From Hyphobacterium sp. SN044 (lineage in GTDB: Bacteria; Pseudomonadota; Alphaproteobacteria; Caulobacterales; Maricaulaceae), in NCBI RefSeq assembly GCF_021864465.1, contig NZ_JAKKUV010000010.1:1-64000 (forward strand): a DNA stretch of 64,000 nucleotides, read 5' to 3'. Below the pieces are notes generated by a model, which ran no database searches, was not told where the DNA came from, and worked only from the letters and a program-made list of their open reading frames with translations. This document shows, piece by piece, positions 51,686 through 60,387 of this stretch (its first letter is position 1; each line of letters starts with the position of its first letter). Both the position numbers and the translations under genes were made by a program.

Positions 51686-52747
51686 ATGGGACCTTCGGGT
51701 CCATGTCCTCAATTGGCTGAAACGGAATCCGGTTTGGACGGCACACCGCACATCGCGACGCGACCGCTGATCGACGCCTTCGGGCGACGGATCCGCTATC
51801 TGCGCCTGTCGGTGACGGACCGCTGTGATCTGCGCTGCCGCTATTGCATGAAGGCCCGGCCCGAATTCCTGCCGAAATCCGAAGTGCTGTCGCTCGAGGA
51901 ACTGGAACAGGTCGCCTCTGCCTTCATCGCGCGCGGCGTGACCAAGATCCGTGTGACGGGCGGCGAACCGTTGGTCCGCCGGGACGTGATGACGCTGATC
52001 GAGCGGCTCGGCACCCGGATCGGCTCCGGGCTCGACGAGCTTTGCCTGACCACCAATGCCACCCGGCTGGCCGAGTTCGCGCCGCGCCTCGCAGCGGCCG
52101 GTGTGAAGCGGATCAATGTCTCGCTCGATACGCTCGACGCGGACGCCTACCGCACGCTGACGCGCGGCGGTGATCTCGCCCGCACACTCGATGGCATCGC
52201 GGCGGCGAAGGCGGCGGGCCGAAAGATCAAGATCAATACGGTGGCGCTGAAGGATACCAACGCCGCCAGCCTGCCGGGCCTGATCGAATGGGCGCATGGC
52301 GAAGGCCATGACGTGACGCTGATCGAGGTGATGCCGATGGGGGAGGTCGAGGCCAACCGCTTCGACCAATTCCTGCCGCTCGACGCTGTACGCCGCGATC
52401 TCGAAGCCCGCTGGACGCTGACCGAGCTGCCGGACGCGACCGGCGGACCGGCGCGCTATGTCCGCGTCGGCGAAACCGGCGGGCGGCTCGGCTTCATCAC
52501 GCCGCTGACCTCGAATTTCTGCGCCGGATGCAACCGGGTCCGCGTCACCTGCACGGGCGAACTCAATGCCTGCCTCGGGCGCGACGGATCGTTCGACCTC
52601 AAGGCCGCGCTACGGTCCGGCGGACCGGCGGCGCTCGACACCCTGCTCGATGCGGCCATGGCCGCGAAGCCCGAAGCCCACGATTTCCGGATCGGGGAAA
52701 CCGGATCGTCAGGGGCGTCGCGCGACATGGCCAGAACGGGAGGCTGA
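51686..52747 (+). CDS. moaA: GTP 3',8-cyclase MoaA
   Basis: A 353-residue radical-SAM enzyme that starts molybdopterin synthesis by cyclising GTP. The N-terminal cluster motif is CDLRCRYCM and the C-terminal cluster is CAGCNRVRVTCTGELNACLG. VTGGEPLVRRD and INVSLDTLD are typical. It ends in DMARTGG, close to the C-terminal GG tail MoaA needs, although its final residues differ slightly from the usual. The first 17 residues after this ATG are not conserved, and a TTG at 51734 would fit family alignments better. It opens moaA-moaD-moaE-moaB-moaC-moeA. Confidence 0.94.
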   Translation: MGPSGPCPQLAETESGLDGTPHIATRPLIDAFGRRIRYLRLSVTDRCDLRCRYCMKARPEFLPKSEVLSLEELEQVASAFIARGVTKIRVTGGEPLVRRDVMTLIERLGTRIGSGLDELCLTTNATRLAEFAPRLAAAGVKRINVSLDTLDADAYRTLTRGGDLARTLDGIAAAKAAGRKIKINTVALKDTNAASLPGLIEWAHGEGHDVTLIEVMPMGEVEANRFDQFLPLDAVRRDLEARWTLTELPDATGGPARYVRVGETGGRLGFITPLTSNFCAGCNRVRVTCTGELNACLGRDGSFDLKAALRSGGPAALDTLLDAAMAAKPEAHDFRIGETGSSGASRDMARTGG

Positions 52748-52750
52748 CAC

Positions 52751-52990
52751 GTGAAGGTGCTGTTCTTCGGCCGCCCGGCGGATGTGCTGGGCCGGTCGCG
52801 CGAGATTAACCTTCCAGACGATGCGACGATCGGCGGGGTGCGCCGCGCGCTCGCCGAAGCCGATCCAGCGGCGGCGGTTCTGCTCGAACCATCAATTCGC
52901 GCCTCAGTTGATCGTCAGATCACGGATGACCTGACCGTCGTGACCAATTCCAGTGAAGTCGCCTTCTTTTCGACTTTCTCCGGAGGCTGA
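52751..52990 (+). CDS. moaD: Molybdopterin synthase small subunit MoaD
   Basis: A 79-residue ubiquitin-like sulfur carrier. It begins KVLFFGRPADVLGRS and ends in the required Gly-Gly (FFSTFSGG), which is thiocarboxylated by MoeB. The start is GTG, three bases after the moaA stop. It works with the MoaE subunit encoded three bases downstream to insert two sulfurs into cyclic pyranopterin monophosphate. No moeB is in the window. Confidence 0.93.
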   Translation: MKVLFFGRPADVLGRSREINLPDDATIGGVRRALAEADPAAAVLLEPSIRASVDRQITDDLTVVTNSSEVAFFSTFSGG

Positions 52991-52993
52991 CGA

Positions 52994-53464
52994 TTGAGGA
53001 TCGAAACTCGCCTCACGACGGAAACGATCGACGCGACCAGAGTACTGGACCGTTTCACGAAGGCGGCTTCGGGCGCGGGCGCCGTCGTCAGCTTCACCGG
53101 CATCGTCCGGGGCGGGGACGGCGTCACCGCGCTCGAACTCGACCACTATCCCGGCATGACCGAAGATTCGATCGAGACGCTGGCGCAAGAGACGGCGGAC
53201 CGGTTCCGGGTATCCTCGCTTCTGGCCGTGCACAGGACCGGGTATATCCCCGCAGGCGAGACGGTGGTTTTTGTCGCCGCGGCGGCCGAACACCGCCGTG
53301 CGGCCTTCCAGGCGGCCGACTGCCTGATGGACCGGCTGAAGAGCGAGGCGGCCATCTGGAAGCGCGAGATCACCGCCGACGGCGGCGCGCGCCGGATCGA
53401 GCCGCATGATAAAGATCACGAAGACCGCAGAAGATGGATGGAAGATGATGGCGGGCATCGATGA
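52994..53464 (+). CDS. moaE: Molybdopterin synthase catalytic subunit MoaE
   Basis: A 156-residue MoaE that completes the dithiolene of molybdopterin using sulfur from MoaD. It has FTGIVRGGDGVTALELDHYPGM, RVSSLLAVHRTGYIPAGE, AEHRRAAFQAADCLMDRLK and the active-site lysine region in SEAAIWKRE. The start is TTG, an uncommon choice next to the GTG of moaD. Together these imply weak initiation in the middle of the operon. The C-terminus extends about 20 residues past the core and overlaps the moaB start. Confidence 0.92.
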   Translation: MRIETRLTTETIDATRVLDRFTKAASGAGAVVSFTGIVRGGDGVTALELDHYPGMTEDSIETLAQETADRFRVSSLLAVHRTGYIPAGETVVFVAAAAEHRRAAFQAADCLMDRLKSEAAIWKREITADGGARRIEPHDKDHEDRRRWMEDDGGHR

Positions 53465-53975
53465 AGATCGCGAGTTCATAGCCCTGAAGATCGCGGTGAT
53501 GACGGTTTCCGACACGCGGACCGAAGAGAATGACACGTCCGGAAAGCTGCTGATCGACCGGCTGACCGAAGCCCGTCACTCCCTTCATGCCCGCGCCATC
53601 GTGCCCGACGAGGCGGGGAGAATCCGTGCCCAAGCGTCCGACTGGCTCGCCTCCGGGGCGGATATTATCCTCACCACGGGCGGTACGGGCTTCGCGCCGC
53701 GCGACGTGACGCCGGAAGCGATCAAGCCATTGTGCGACCGTATCATGGACGGTTTCTCGGTGGTGTTTCACACCGTCAGCCTGAAGACGGTCGGGCTGTC
53801 CACGCTGCAGTCGCGCGCCTTCGCCGGACAGGCCGGGAAGAGCTTCATCTTCTGTCTGCCGGGCTCGACCGGGGCGTGCCGCGATGCGTGGGACAATATC
53901 CTGAAATTCGAGCTCGATTCGCGCTACCGGCCCTGCTCCATCTTCGAAATCCTGGAGGCGAACCGGAATGTCTGA
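53448..53975 (+). CDS. moaB: Molybdopterin adenylyltransferase-like protein MoaB
   Basis: A 175-residue MogA/MoaB-fold protein that adenylylates molybdopterin, readying it for molybdenum insertion by MoeA. The signature TTGGTGFAPRDVTPEA and CLPGSTGACRDAWDNIL are clear, with MTVSDTRTEENDTSG at the N-terminus. I start at MAGIDEDRE (53448), matching usual MoaB starts; an upstream in-frame ATG would lengthen the overlap with moaE. The gene starts 17 bp inside moaE and ends 8 bp inside moaC. Confidence 0.9.
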   Translation: MAGIDEDREFIALKIAVMTVSDTRTEENDTSGKLLIDRLTEARHSLHARAIVPDEAGRIRAQASDWLASGADIILTTGGTGFAPRDVTPEAIKPLCDRIMDGFSVVFHTVSLKTVGLSTLQSRAFAGQAGKSFIFCLPGSTGACRDAWDNILKFELDSRYRPCSIFEILEANRNV

Positions 53976-54456
53976 CGGGGACAGGCTCTCCCATATCGAT
54001 ACCGAAGGCCGGGCGCGGATGGTCGATGTCTCGGCCAAGCCGGACACGGCCCGGCGCGCCGTCGCAACCGGTCAGCTGACGTGCGCGCCGGACACGCTGC
54101 GTCTGGTAAGGGACGGCAAGGCCCCCAAGGGCGCGGTGATCTCCACCGCCGAACTGGCGGGTGTGATGGGCGGCAAGCAGACCAGCGCCCTTATCCCCCT
54201 CTGCCACCCCCTGCCGTTGACCAAGTTGAGCGTGGATATCTCGGTCGAGGACGCCCTGCCCGGCTTCACCATCACCGCCGAGGCCAGAACGAACGGTCCG
54301 ACCGGGGTCGAAATGGAGGCGCTGACGGCGGTGTCCGTCGCGGCCCTGACCCTGTTCGACATGCTGAAAGCCGTCGACAAGGGGATGGAGATCGGCGCGA
54401 TCCATGTGGTCGAAAAGTCCGGTGGCCAGTCCGGTGACTGGTCGGCAAGCTCATGA
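53968..54456 (+). CDS. moaC: Cyclic pyranopterin monophosphate synthase MoaC
   Basis: A 162-residue MoaC that converts the MoaA product to cyclic pyranopterin monophosphate. Typical blocks are LSHIDTEGRARMVDVSAKPDTARRA, GGKQTSALIPLCHPLPLTK with catalytic-region residues, RTNGPTGVEMEALTAVSVAALT, and IHVVEKSGG. MoaA and MoaC act together although moaC lies fifth in the operon. Its last bases form an ATGA overlap with moeA. Confidence 0.95.
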   Translation: MSDGDRLSHIDTEGRARMVDVSAKPDTARRAVATGQLTCAPDTLRLVRDGKAPKGAVISTAELAGVMGGKQTSALIPLCHPLPLTKLSVDISVEDALPGFTITAEARTNGPTGVEMEALTAVSVAALTLFDMLKAVDKGMEIGAIHVVEKSGGQSGDWSASS

Positions 54457-55637
54457 TTTCCTTCGATGAAGCCATTGCGCGCCTGACGAAGGTGGCGGCC
54501 CCGCTCGGGCCGGAAACCGTCCCGTTGTCCGAAGCCTCCGGCCGGCGACTCGCCGCCGATGTGACGGCACGGCTGGGCAGTCCGCGCAGCGCGGTCTCGG
54601 CGATGGACGGCTATGCGGTCCGCAGCGCCGATCTGCGCCCGGACACACCTTTCGCGGTGATCGGCGAGAGCTTTCCCGGACGCCCCTTCGGCAAGCCGGT
54701 CAAGGCCGGCGAATGCGTCCGCATCTTCACCGGCGCGCCGGTGCCGGAGGGCGCTGACCGCGTTGTGATACAGGAGAATGCGGCCCGCAACGGCGACCGT
54801 GTTTCGTTCAGCGGCAGCTTCGACGGGCCAGCCCATATCCGCGCGGCGGGGTCCGATTTCGACAAGGGCGACACCCTGCTCCAGGCCGGCCGGCGGCTGA
54901 ACCCGCGCGCGCTCGTTTCCGCGGCTGCCGCCGACGCCGCCAAGCTCGACGTTTTCCGCCGGGCCGATGTCTTCGTGCTGGCGACCGGCGACGAGTTGAA
55001 GTCTCCGGGCGAAGCCCACCTCACCTCCGACGGGATTCCGGATTCGCTGTCGGCGGCGCTGATCGCCTTTATCCAGGACTGGGGCGGCGTGCCGGTCGGG
55101 CAGGCGAAAATCGCGGACGATCCCGGCATTCTGCAAGCCGCCGCACAGCAGGCGCTGGAACATGCCGATGTGGTTCTGGTCACCGGCGGCGCATCGGTCG
55201 GGGAGAAGGATTTCGCCCGCGACATGTTCGATTTCGCAAACCCGGAAGAGGTCTTCTCCAAGTGCGCGATCAAGCCGGGCAAGCCGGTCTGGCTGTCGGC
55301 GGTCGGGGGCGGGCTGGTGCTCGGTCTGCCGGGCAATCCGACCTCGGCGATGGTGACGGCGCGCCTCTTCCTCGCCCCGCTTCTGACCGGGCTCGAAGGC
55401 GGCGATCCGGCCGACGCCCTGCACTGGCAGGAACGGGTTCTGAGCGGTGCGATCGGGCGCAATGGCGGACGCGAAACCTTCCACCGGGCGCGGCTTTCCG
55501 GCGACAAGGCCGCACCCCTCGGCACGCATGATTCCGGCGCGCAGGCGGCGCTGGCCGGGGCCGATCTTCTGGTCCGGCAGGCCGCCGACCACGGCGGCTA
55601 TAGCGACGGCGAGACGGTTCGCACGCTCGACTTCTAG
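54453..55637 (+). CDS. moeA: Molybdopterin molybdenumtransferase MoeA
   Basis: A 394-residue MoeA that inserts molybdate into adenylylated molybdopterin. It has SAMDGYAVRSADL, the GAPVPEGADRVVIQENA block, the MPT-binding GGASVGEKDF and GLPGNPTSAMVTARLFL. Domain order (I-IV) and length are standard. It closes the moa operon and converges with modC. The two stop codons share the palindrome CTAG, giving a four-base tail-to-tail overlap, so there is no room for a terminator between them. Confidence 0.95.
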   Translation: MISFDEAIARLTKVAAPLGPETVPLSEASGRRLAADVTARLGSPRSAVSAMDGYAVRSADLRPDTPFAVIGESFPGRPFGKPVKAGECVRIFTGAPVPEGADRVVIQENAARNGDRVSFSGSFDGPAHIRAAGSDFDKGDTLLQAGRRLNPRALVSAAAADAAKLDVFRRADVFVLATGDELKSPGEAHLTSDGIPDSLSAALIAFIQDWGGVPVGQAKIADDPGILQAAAQQALEHADVVLVTGGASVGEKDFARDMFDFANPEEVFSKCAIKPGKPVWLSAVGGGLVLGLPGNPTSAMVTARLFLAPLLTGLEGGDPADALHWQERVLSGAIGRNGGRETFHRARLSGDKAAPLGTHDSGAQAALAGADLLVRQAADHGGYSDGETVRTLDF

Positions 55638-56695
55638 ACGAGGCCTTCGAGACTGACCGTCTTGATCAGGGCGAAGACCGTCTGACCTTCGGCGAGGCCC
55701 AGCGCGTCGGCGGATTCGCGTGTGATCCGGGCGCGCAGATGCGGGCCGCCCGTATCGAGTAGCAGTTCGGCGTGAATGCCCCGGTCGCGGCGCTCCATGA
55801 GGATCGCCTCGATCACGTTGCGGATGCTGAGACCTTCAGGGCGCTGCGTGGCGATGGCAACATCGCGGGCGCGGATTCGCAGGCGAACCACAGCCCCCTC
55901 GGATACGCCTTCCAGCCCCGGCACGGTCAGGACCTGACCGGCAAGATCGAGGCGCGAGAGGCCATAGGCGTTGGCCGCTTCCGCCACTGTCGCCTCGACA
56001 ATCACACCGGCTTCGAAGCCTTCGCCCGGTGCCGGGTCGAGCCCCTCGATCACGGCGCCGGCAGGACCGGAGGCCGCCGCTCGCCCGTCACGGAGGACAA
56101 GGATGCGGTCGGCGAGCCGCGCCATCTCGTCGATCGAATGGCTGACATAGAGGGCGGGGATGGCGAAGCGCGTCAGCGCGTTACGAAGATAGGGCAGGAT
56201 GGCCGCCTTGCGCTCGGTATCGAGTGCGGCCAGCGGCTCGTCGAGCAACAAGAGGCGCGGCGCGGTCAAGAGCGCCCGACCGAGCGCGACGCGCTGCGCC
56301 TCGCCGCCGGACAGGGTCTGAATGCGCCGATCCAACAGCGGGGCGAGGTCCAGCGACTCGACCACGTCGGCATAGGCCGGGCCGCCCGTGGCGGCGCGTT
56401 TCACGGCATAGTCCAGATTGCCGCGCACGCTCAGATGCGGGAAGAGGCGCGGCGCCTGGAAGACGGTCCCGACCGGGCGCCGCGACGGCGGCAGTCCGGT
56501 CCAGTCCTCGCCATCGAAGACGATCCTTCCCCGGTCCGGTCGATCGAAACCCGCGATCAGGCGCAGCAGGGTCGTCTTGCCCGCACCGCTGGGTCCGAAG
56601 ATGCCGGTCACACCGGCCGGTGGAAGGGAGGCGTCCAGTTCGAGGGCGAAGTCACCGCGCCGGTGCGCCAGGTCGAGGACGAGATCAGCGGACAT
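55634..56695 (-). CDS. modC: Molybdate ABC transporter ATPase ModC
   Basis: A 353-residue ATPase subunit for molybdate import. Walker A GPSGAGKTT, the signature LSGGEAQRVALGRAL, LLLDEPLAALD and the switch region VSHSIDEMARLADRILVL are visible. The C-terminal molybdate-binding MOBE domain (about 285-353) has ITRESADALGLAEGQTVFALIKTV. I start at MSADLVLDL, inside the last 11 bases of modB. It is the third gene of modA-modB-modC and its stop codon is shared with moeA of the Moco operon. Confidence 0.94.
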   Translation of the reverse strand: MSADLVLDLAHRRGDFALELDASLPPAGVTGIFGPSGAGKTTLLRLIAGFDRPDRGRIVFDGEDWTGLPPSRRPVGTVFQAPRLFPHLSVRGNLDYAVKRAATGGPAYADVVESLDLAPLLDRRIQTLSGGEAQRVALGRALLTAPRLLLLDEPLAALDTERKAAILPYLRNALTRFAIPALYVSHSIDEMARLADRILVLRDGRAAASGPAGAVIEGLDPAPGEGFEAGVIVEATVAEAANAYGLSRLDLAGQVLTVPGLEGVSEGAVVRLRIRARDVAIATQRPEGLSIRNVIEAILMERRDRGIHAELLLDTGGPHLRARITRESADALGLAEGQTVFALIKTVSLEGLV

Positions 56696-57350
56696 GCAGC
56701 ATCCGCCCCCGTCCGATCGCGTAGACCGCAAAGAGCGTCACGAAGGCAAAGACCAGGAGACCCGCCGACAGGGCGTGCGCCTGCGCATATTCCAGCGATT
56801 CCACATGCTCCCACACGGCGATGGAGATGGTGCGCGTGCGCCCCTCGATATTGCCGCCGACCATCAGGATGACGCCGAATTCCCCGACCGTGTGGGCGAA
56901 GCTCAGAACCGCCGCGGTCAGCGCGCCGCGCGCCGAGAGCGGCAAGGCGACGGTGAGGAAGGCGTCGAGCGGACGGGCGCGCAGGCTCGCCGCGGCCTCC
57001 ATCATGTCCGGTCCGACGCGCTCGAAGGCGGCCTGCAGCGGCTGCACCGCGAAGGGCAGGGAGTAGACGACCGAGGCCACGACCAGACCCGAGAAGGAGA
57101 AGGCAATGGTCGACCCCGTCACCTCCAGCCAGAAACCGCCGACCGGCGAGGCCGGGGCCATCAGCAGCAACAGGTAAAAGCCGAGCACGGTCGGGGGCAG
57201 GATGAGCGGCAGGGCGGTGACGGCCTCGATCACCGGCTTGATCCGCGAGTGCGTTGTCGCCAGCCACCAGGCGAGCGGCAAGGCGAGCGCCATCAGGATG
57301 AGCGTGGTCACGCTCGCCAAGGCCAGCGTCAGCAGGATGGGTCCGGTCAT
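56685..57350 (-). CDS. modB: Molybdate ABC transporter permease ModB
   Basis: A 221-residue permease with about five transmembrane helices. The EAA-like loop appears as EAAASLRARPLDAFLTVALPLSARG, and LPPTVLGFYLLLL and FAHTVGEFGVILMVGGN are typical ModB stretches. It forms the homodimeric channel for molybdate (or tungstate) with ModC. It is joined to modA by a four-base ATGA overlap and to modC by an 11-base overlap, so the three proteins are produced together. Confidence 0.95.
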   Translation of the reverse strand: MTGPILLTLALASVTTLILMALALPLAWWLATTHSRIKPVIEAVTALPLILPPTVLGFYLLLLMAPASPVGGFWLEVTGSTIAFSFSGLVVASVVYSLPFAVQPLQAAFERVGPDMMEAAASLRARPLDAFLTVALPLSARGALTAAVLSFAHTVGEFGVILMVGGNIEGRTRTISIAVWEHVESLEYAQAHALSAGLLVFAFVTLFAVYAIGRGRMLHVR

Positions 57351-58090
57351 TCGCGCGCCCCGGCGCCGTAGCCCGCGGCCTCGATCACCGCGCGCGCTTC
57401 ATCGGAGCGGAGAAAGGCGAGAAAACCGACGGCAGCGGGATTGTCCGCGCCGCGCGCCAAAAGGACCACGTCCTGCGCCAGCGGCGCATGCAGGTGTTCG
57501 GGGACGATCCACGCGCTGCCCTGCCCGTCCGGCAGCTGCGACAGCGCGATGAAGCCCAGCTCGGCATTGCCCGAGGCGATGAAGGCGTAGGTGGCCCCAA
57601 CATCGCCGCCGGTCACAAGCCGGTCCTGGACGGCATCGGTCAGGCCGAGCGCCTCCAGTGTTTCCATCGCCGCCGCGCCATAGGGGGCGGTGCGGGGGTT
57701 GGCGATGGCGAGGAAGCGGAAATCGCCGGACAGGGCGACCGCTCCGTCCGGGCCGATGCGGTCCGGGTCGGCACTCCACAGGACGAGCCGGCCGACGGCA
57801 TAGGTGAAGCGCGACCAGGCCTCAGCCTGCCCGGTCTCCACCAGCAAGGCGGGGCGTTCGGCGTCAGCGGACAGGAAGGCGTCGTAGGGCGCGCCCTGCA
57901 CGATGCGGGCGTAGAGCTGGCCGGTCGACCCCGACGAGATCGTGATCATGTAACCGCTCTCGGCCTCATAGGCGTCGGCGAGCGCTTCGGCGGTCCGGGC
58001 GAAATTCGCCGCGACCGCGATCAACGCCTCGTCCGCCCCGGCGCGGGCGGACAGGGCGAAAAGAAGGGCGAGAAGCGCGGCGCGAAACAT
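57347..58090 (-). CDS. modA: Molybdate-binding periplasmic protein ModA
   Basis: A 247-residue periplasmic binding protein. The signal peptide (MFRAALLALLFALSARAGA) is followed by the ModA pattern AVAANFARTAEALADAYEAESGY, ITISSGSTGQLYARIVQGAPYDAFLSADAERP, and IANPRTAPYGAAAMETLEALGL. Ser, Ala and Tyr residues that cradle the oxyanion are in these segments. It delivers molybdate to ModBC. The frame is open far upstream, but the signal peptide fixes the start. No ModE-type operator was recognised in the 60 bp upstream. Confidence 0.94.
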   Translation of the reverse strand: MFRAALLALLFALSARAGADEALIAVAANFARTAEALADAYEAESGYMITISSGSTGQLYARIVQGAPYDAFLSADAERPALLVETGQAEAWSRFTYAVGRLVLWSADPDRIGPDGAVALSGDFRFLAIANPRTAPYGAAAMETLEALGLTDAVQDRLVTGGDVGATYAFIASGNAELGFIALSQLPDGQGSAWIVPEHLHAPLAQDVVLLARGADNPAAVGFLAFLRSDEARAVIEAAGYGAGARE

Positions 58091-58151
58091 GACGCAAACG
58101 CTAGGGCGCGGGCCGGAAAGCGGCAAGCGATCCGGCTTCACACCAAGCTTT

Positions 58152-60218
58152 TCAACCGTTGAAGCGGCGGCCGTCCTCGGCGATCGTCTTGAGCCGATCT
58201 GAAATCGTGAAGTCCGCGCCCAGCGCCCTGCCGTAGCGTTCAAGCCCCGACAGGACCCGGCCCACGCCGATCGTGTCGGCCCAGAACATCGGCCCGCCAG
58301 TCCAGACCGGCCAGCCATAGCCGTAGAGCCAGACGATATCGATGTCGGAGGCGCGCTGCGCAATGCCCTCTTCGAGGATTTTCGCGCCTTCATTGATCAT
58401 CGGATAGATCAGGCGTTCGCGGATCTCGCCCTCGGTGAAGTCGCGCGGCGTCTTGCCCGATTTGCGTGCGAAGTCGGCGATGATCGCCTCGACTTCCTTC
58501 GACGGAGTGCGGCTGCGGTCCTCGCCATAATCGTAGAAACCCTTGCCGGTCTTCTGGCCGCGCCGCCCCTGTTCGCACAGCACTTCGCGCACGGTCGAGG
58601 AGGAGGTCGTCTCCGGGTTCCAGCCGATGTCGAGCCCGGCAAGGTCGGCCATCTGGAACGGGCCCATCGGCATGCCGAAACTGGTCAGCGCATCGTCGAT
58701 CTGCCAGGGCGTCGCGCCTTCAAGGAGCAGGGCGTTGGCCTGTTCCTGGCGGGCGGCGAGCATACGATTGCCGATGAAGCCGTGGCAGACGCCGGACACG
58801 ACGGCGACCTTGCCGATCTTCTTGCCGACCTCCATCGCGGTGGCGAGGACGGCGGGGGCCGTCTCCCTTCCGCGTACGACTTCCAGTAGCTTCATGACAT
58901 TGGCCGGCGAAAAGAAATGCATGCCGAGCACATGGTCGGGACGGCGCGTCTGAGCCGCGATCTCGTCGATGTCGAGATAGGAGGTGTTGGAGGCCAGGAT
59001 CGCGCCGGGTTTTGCCACCTGGTCGAGGCGGGAGAAGATGTCCTTCTTCAGATCCATGTTCTCGAACACGGCTTCGATGATCAGGTCACAATCGCCCAGC
59101 GCCTCGAAATCGAGCGTGGGGCTCAGGCGGCCCATCGCCGCTTCGACCTGCTCGGGCTTGAACTTCCCCTTCGCGGCGGAGCGTTCGTAATTCTTGCGCA
59201 TGATGGCGACGCCGCGATCCAGCGCAGCCTGTTCGCGCTCCACCATCGTCACCGGAATGCCGGCAGTGAGGAAATTCATCGCGATGCCGCCGCCCATCGT
59301 GCCGGCCCCCAGAATGCCGACCCTTTCGATCTTGTAGGTCGCGGTGTCCTTCGGCAGGCCGTCAATCTTCTGCGCCATGCGCTCGGCGAAGAAGACGTGG
59401 CGCATCGCCTTTGACTGGTCGCCCGTGACGAGCTTCATGAACAACTCACGCTCCAGCGCCGTCCCCTTCTCGAAGGGGACATTCACCGCCGCCTCGACCG
59501 CGGCGATGCAAGCCTCCGGGGCGTCCAGACCGCGGATCATCCGGGCATTGTCCTTGCGGAAGCGGTCGAAAAGACCGGGGTCTTCCTTCGCGGCGCGGAT
59601 CTTGTCCTCGCGCCGGCTGGTCACGGGATGCGTATCCCGGTCCATGACCTCCCTCGCCAGATCGGCCGCGGCGTCGCGCAGCCCGTCTTCCTCGGCAAGC
59701 TTGTCCACCAGGCCCGCCGCATGTGCCGCCTTGGCGCCGACCGGATTGCCGGAGACGATCATACCCAGCGCGGCTTCCGCGCCGATCACACGCGGCAAGC
59801 GCTGCGTGCCGCCCGCGCCGGGAAGAAGGCCTAGCTTCACTTCCGGAAGGCCGAGCTTCGCGGACGGAACCGCCACCCGGTAATGGCAGGCGAGCGCGAC
59901 TTCGAGCCCGCCGCCGAGCGTGGTGCCGTGGATCGCGGCGATGACGGGTTTTTCACTGGCTTCGATGGCGTCACAGACCTCCGGCAGGCCCGGGGCCTGA
60001 AGCGGTTTGCCGAATTCGGTGATGTCGGCACCGGCGAAGAAGGTCCGGCCATCGCAGGCGATGATGATCGCCCTCACACCATTGTCGGCATGGCCCCTGG
60101 CAATGGCGTCGGCCAGTCCGGCGCGTACCGCATGGCCCAGCGCGTTGACCGGCGGATTGTCGGATATGATCCAGAAAAGCTTACCGTCCTTGCGCGTAGA
60201 GACAGGTGACATCGCCAT
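58152..60218 (-). CDS. Bifunctional enoyl-CoA hydratase / 3-hydroxyacyl-CoA dehydrogenase (FadJ-like)
   Basis: A 688-residue beta-oxidation multifunctional protein. The N-terminal crotonase half (about 1-190) has [10 protein letters not shown] and [17 protein letters not shown] with Glu126; the second classical Glu position is Gly152. The NAD-binding dehydrogenase starts near 295 ([14 protein letters not shown]) with the catalytic [18 protein letters not shown]. Two C-terminal dehydrogenase domains follow ([35 protein letters not shown]). It would hydrate 2-enoyl-CoA and oxidise 3-hydroxyacyl-CoA. No thiolase (fadA/fadI) adjoins it. It diverges from a double-TetR regulator that probably controls it. 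Confidence 0.92.
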   Translation of the reverse strand: MAMSPVSTRKDGKLFWIISDNPPVNALGHAVRAGLADAIARGHADNGVRAIIIACDGRTFFAGADITEFGKPLQAPGLPEVCDAIEASEKPVIAAIHGTTLGGGLEVALACHYRVAVPSAKLGLPEVKLGLLPGAGGTQRLPRVIGAEAALGMIVSGNPVGAKAAHAAGLVDKLAEEDGLRDAAADLAREVMDRDTHPVTSRREDKIRAAKEDPGLFDRFRKDNARMIRGLDAPEACIAAVEAAVNVPFEKGTALERELFMKLVTGDQSKAMRHVFFAERMAQKIDGLPKDTATYKIERVGILGAGTMGGGIAMNFLTAGIPVTMVEREQAALDRGVAIMRKNYERSAAKGKFKPEQVEAAMGRLSPTLDFEALGDCDLIIEAVFENMDLKKDIFSRLDQVAKPGAILASNTSYLDIDEIAAQTRRPDHVLGMHFFSPANVMKLLEVVRGRETAPAVLATAMEVGKKIGKVAVVSGVCHGFIGNRMLAARQEQANALLLEGATPWQIDDALTSFGMPMGPFQMADLAGLDIGWNPETTSSSTVREVLCEQGRRGQKTGKGFYDYGEDRSRTPSKEVEAIIADFARKSGKTPRDFTEGEIRERLIYPMINEGAKILEEGIAQRASDIDIVWLYGYGWPVWTGGPMFWADTIGVGRVLSGLERYGRALGADFTISDRLKTIAEDGRRFNG

Positions 60219-60284
60219 ACCCTTCTTTCGATCCGGACCGGTCGGCAGGATTTCATTATGCCGGTTATCTAAGCGGCACTGGTG

Positions 60285-60358
60285 CCGTCAATCAATGCAC
60301 GCTGACGGTGCGCCGCACCAGAGTTTCTCATTCCCCTCACAGGAACGTCAGCGTGACG
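60285..60358. promoter_or_regulatory. Candidate operators between fadJ-like gene and double TetR gene
   Basis: Inverted CGTCA/TGACG motifs occur twice in this divergent intergenic region. CCGTCA-N12-TGACGG spans 60285-60308 and the tighter CGTCA-GCG-TGACG spans 60346-60358, close to the regulator start. Two operators for a protein with two TetR domains would fit, but this is pattern-based. Confidence 0.4.
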
Positions 60359-60387
60359 CTTCCGCGCATCTCTGGTAATCGGACGGG

